Part shown: positions 5,471-5,632 of the stretch, in pieces | Layout: each line of letters starts with the position of its first letter | How positions within the stretch are numbered: the first letter of the stretch is position 1 | DNA from: Chloroflexota bacterium | Lineage (GTDB): Bacteria > Chloroflexota > Limnocylindria > QHBO01 | Assembly: GCA_005882055.1 (NCBI GenBank) | Contig: VBGQ01000226.1 | Span: 1 to 5,632 of the forward strand | DNA length: 5,632 bases | Direction of reading: 5' to 3' | Position numbers and translations under genes: made by a program | The notes under the pieces: generated by a model | The model's input: the letters and a program-made list of their open reading frames with translations, nothing else | Databases searched by the model: none | Told to the model about the DNA's origin: nothing

Positions 5471-5632
5471 TTAGCCCGCTGACGGCGGCGCGCCCGCGTT
5501 CCGGCCGGAGAGGGCGTGGATCAGCGAAGCGTCGGTGGGCGTCGAGCCCAGGCCGAGGCGCTCGCCGATGACGGCCGCCAGCGGCGGTTCGAGGAACGTC
5601 GAGGCGAGGGCACCCCAGGCATCTCCCCGGAA
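5471..5632 (-). CDS. C-terminal end of an unrecognised protein (cut by window edge)
   Basis: The minus strand from the window edge reads 53 residues to a TAA at 5473-5471. The segment is ASTFLEPPLAAVIGERLGLG, then STPTDASLIHALSG, then a small Ala/Gly/Pro tail. Third positions are almost all G or C, as in the neighbouring genes, which supports real coding. The plus strand shows stops and no comparable frame here. I cannot name the family from so short a C-terminus. It converges with the 148-residue gene. Confidence 0.6.
   Translation of the reverse strand, partial: FRGDAWGALASTFLEPPLAAVIGERLGLGSTPTDASLIHALSGRNAGAPPSAG

Noticed and set aside
5453..5493. 12-bp direct repeat ACGGCGGCGCGC at 5453-5464 and 5482-5493
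   Set aside because: The unit is pure GC-rich simple sequence, one copy is inside a coding frame, and no insertion or array structure surrounds it.
1..5632. tRNA, rRNA, CRISPR array, insertion sequence or defence system
   Set aside because: No cloverleaf, repeated spacer units, terminal inverted repeats, transposase or nuclease motifs were seen on either strand.

Overview
The window is very GC-rich bacterial DNA, with third codon positions almost all G or C in every real gene. It is densely packed with short genes on both strands. Several starts have a TAnnnT box 6 to 8 nt upstream and no Shine-Dalgarno, which is the arrangement of leaderless transcripts. Composition, protein style and promoters fit a Chloroflexota or actinobacterial-type soil or freshwater organism. 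This placement is an inference with modest confidence, since no marker gene is present.

Layout: (1) 1-253, minus: N-terminal part of a fumarylacetoacetate hydrolase (FAH)-family protein, cut by the window edge. (2) 315-1205, plus: cupin domain fused to a class III nucleotide cyclase domain, divergent from the FAH gene. (3) 1135-1530, minus: small NTF2/SnoaL-like protein whose start overlaps the stop of hppD. (4) 1530-2696, minus: 4-hydroxyphenylpyruvate dioxygenase. (5) 2778-3436, minus: DeoD-type purine nucleoside phosphorylase broken by an out-of-frame internal deletion of roughly 90 nt. (6) 3490-4311, plus: inositol monophosphatase-family phosphatase, divergent from the phosphorylase. (7) 4327-4998, minus: Nudix hydrolase of the CoA pyrophosphatase type, convergent with the phosphatase. 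(8) 4997-5443, plus: unrecognised 148-residue protein whose ATG overlaps the Nudix ATG on the opposite strand. (9) 5471-5632, minus: C-terminal end of an unrecognised protein.

The clearest metabolic theme is aromatic (tyrosine) catabolism. HppD makes homogentisate, and FAH-family enzymes act at the end of the same pathway, but no homogentisate dioxygenase or maleylacetoacetate isomerase lies in the window. The remaining genes are housekeeping or clean-up functions (nucleoside salvage, phosphate monoester hydrolysis, CoA/nucleotide hydrolysis) with no obvious joint role. I see no RNA gene, mobile element, CRISPR array or defence system. The points most worth a second look are the broken phosphorylase, the cupin-cyclase with altered active-site residues and an aberrant C-terminus, the shared leaderless promoter pattern, and the head-to-head start overlap at 4996-4999.
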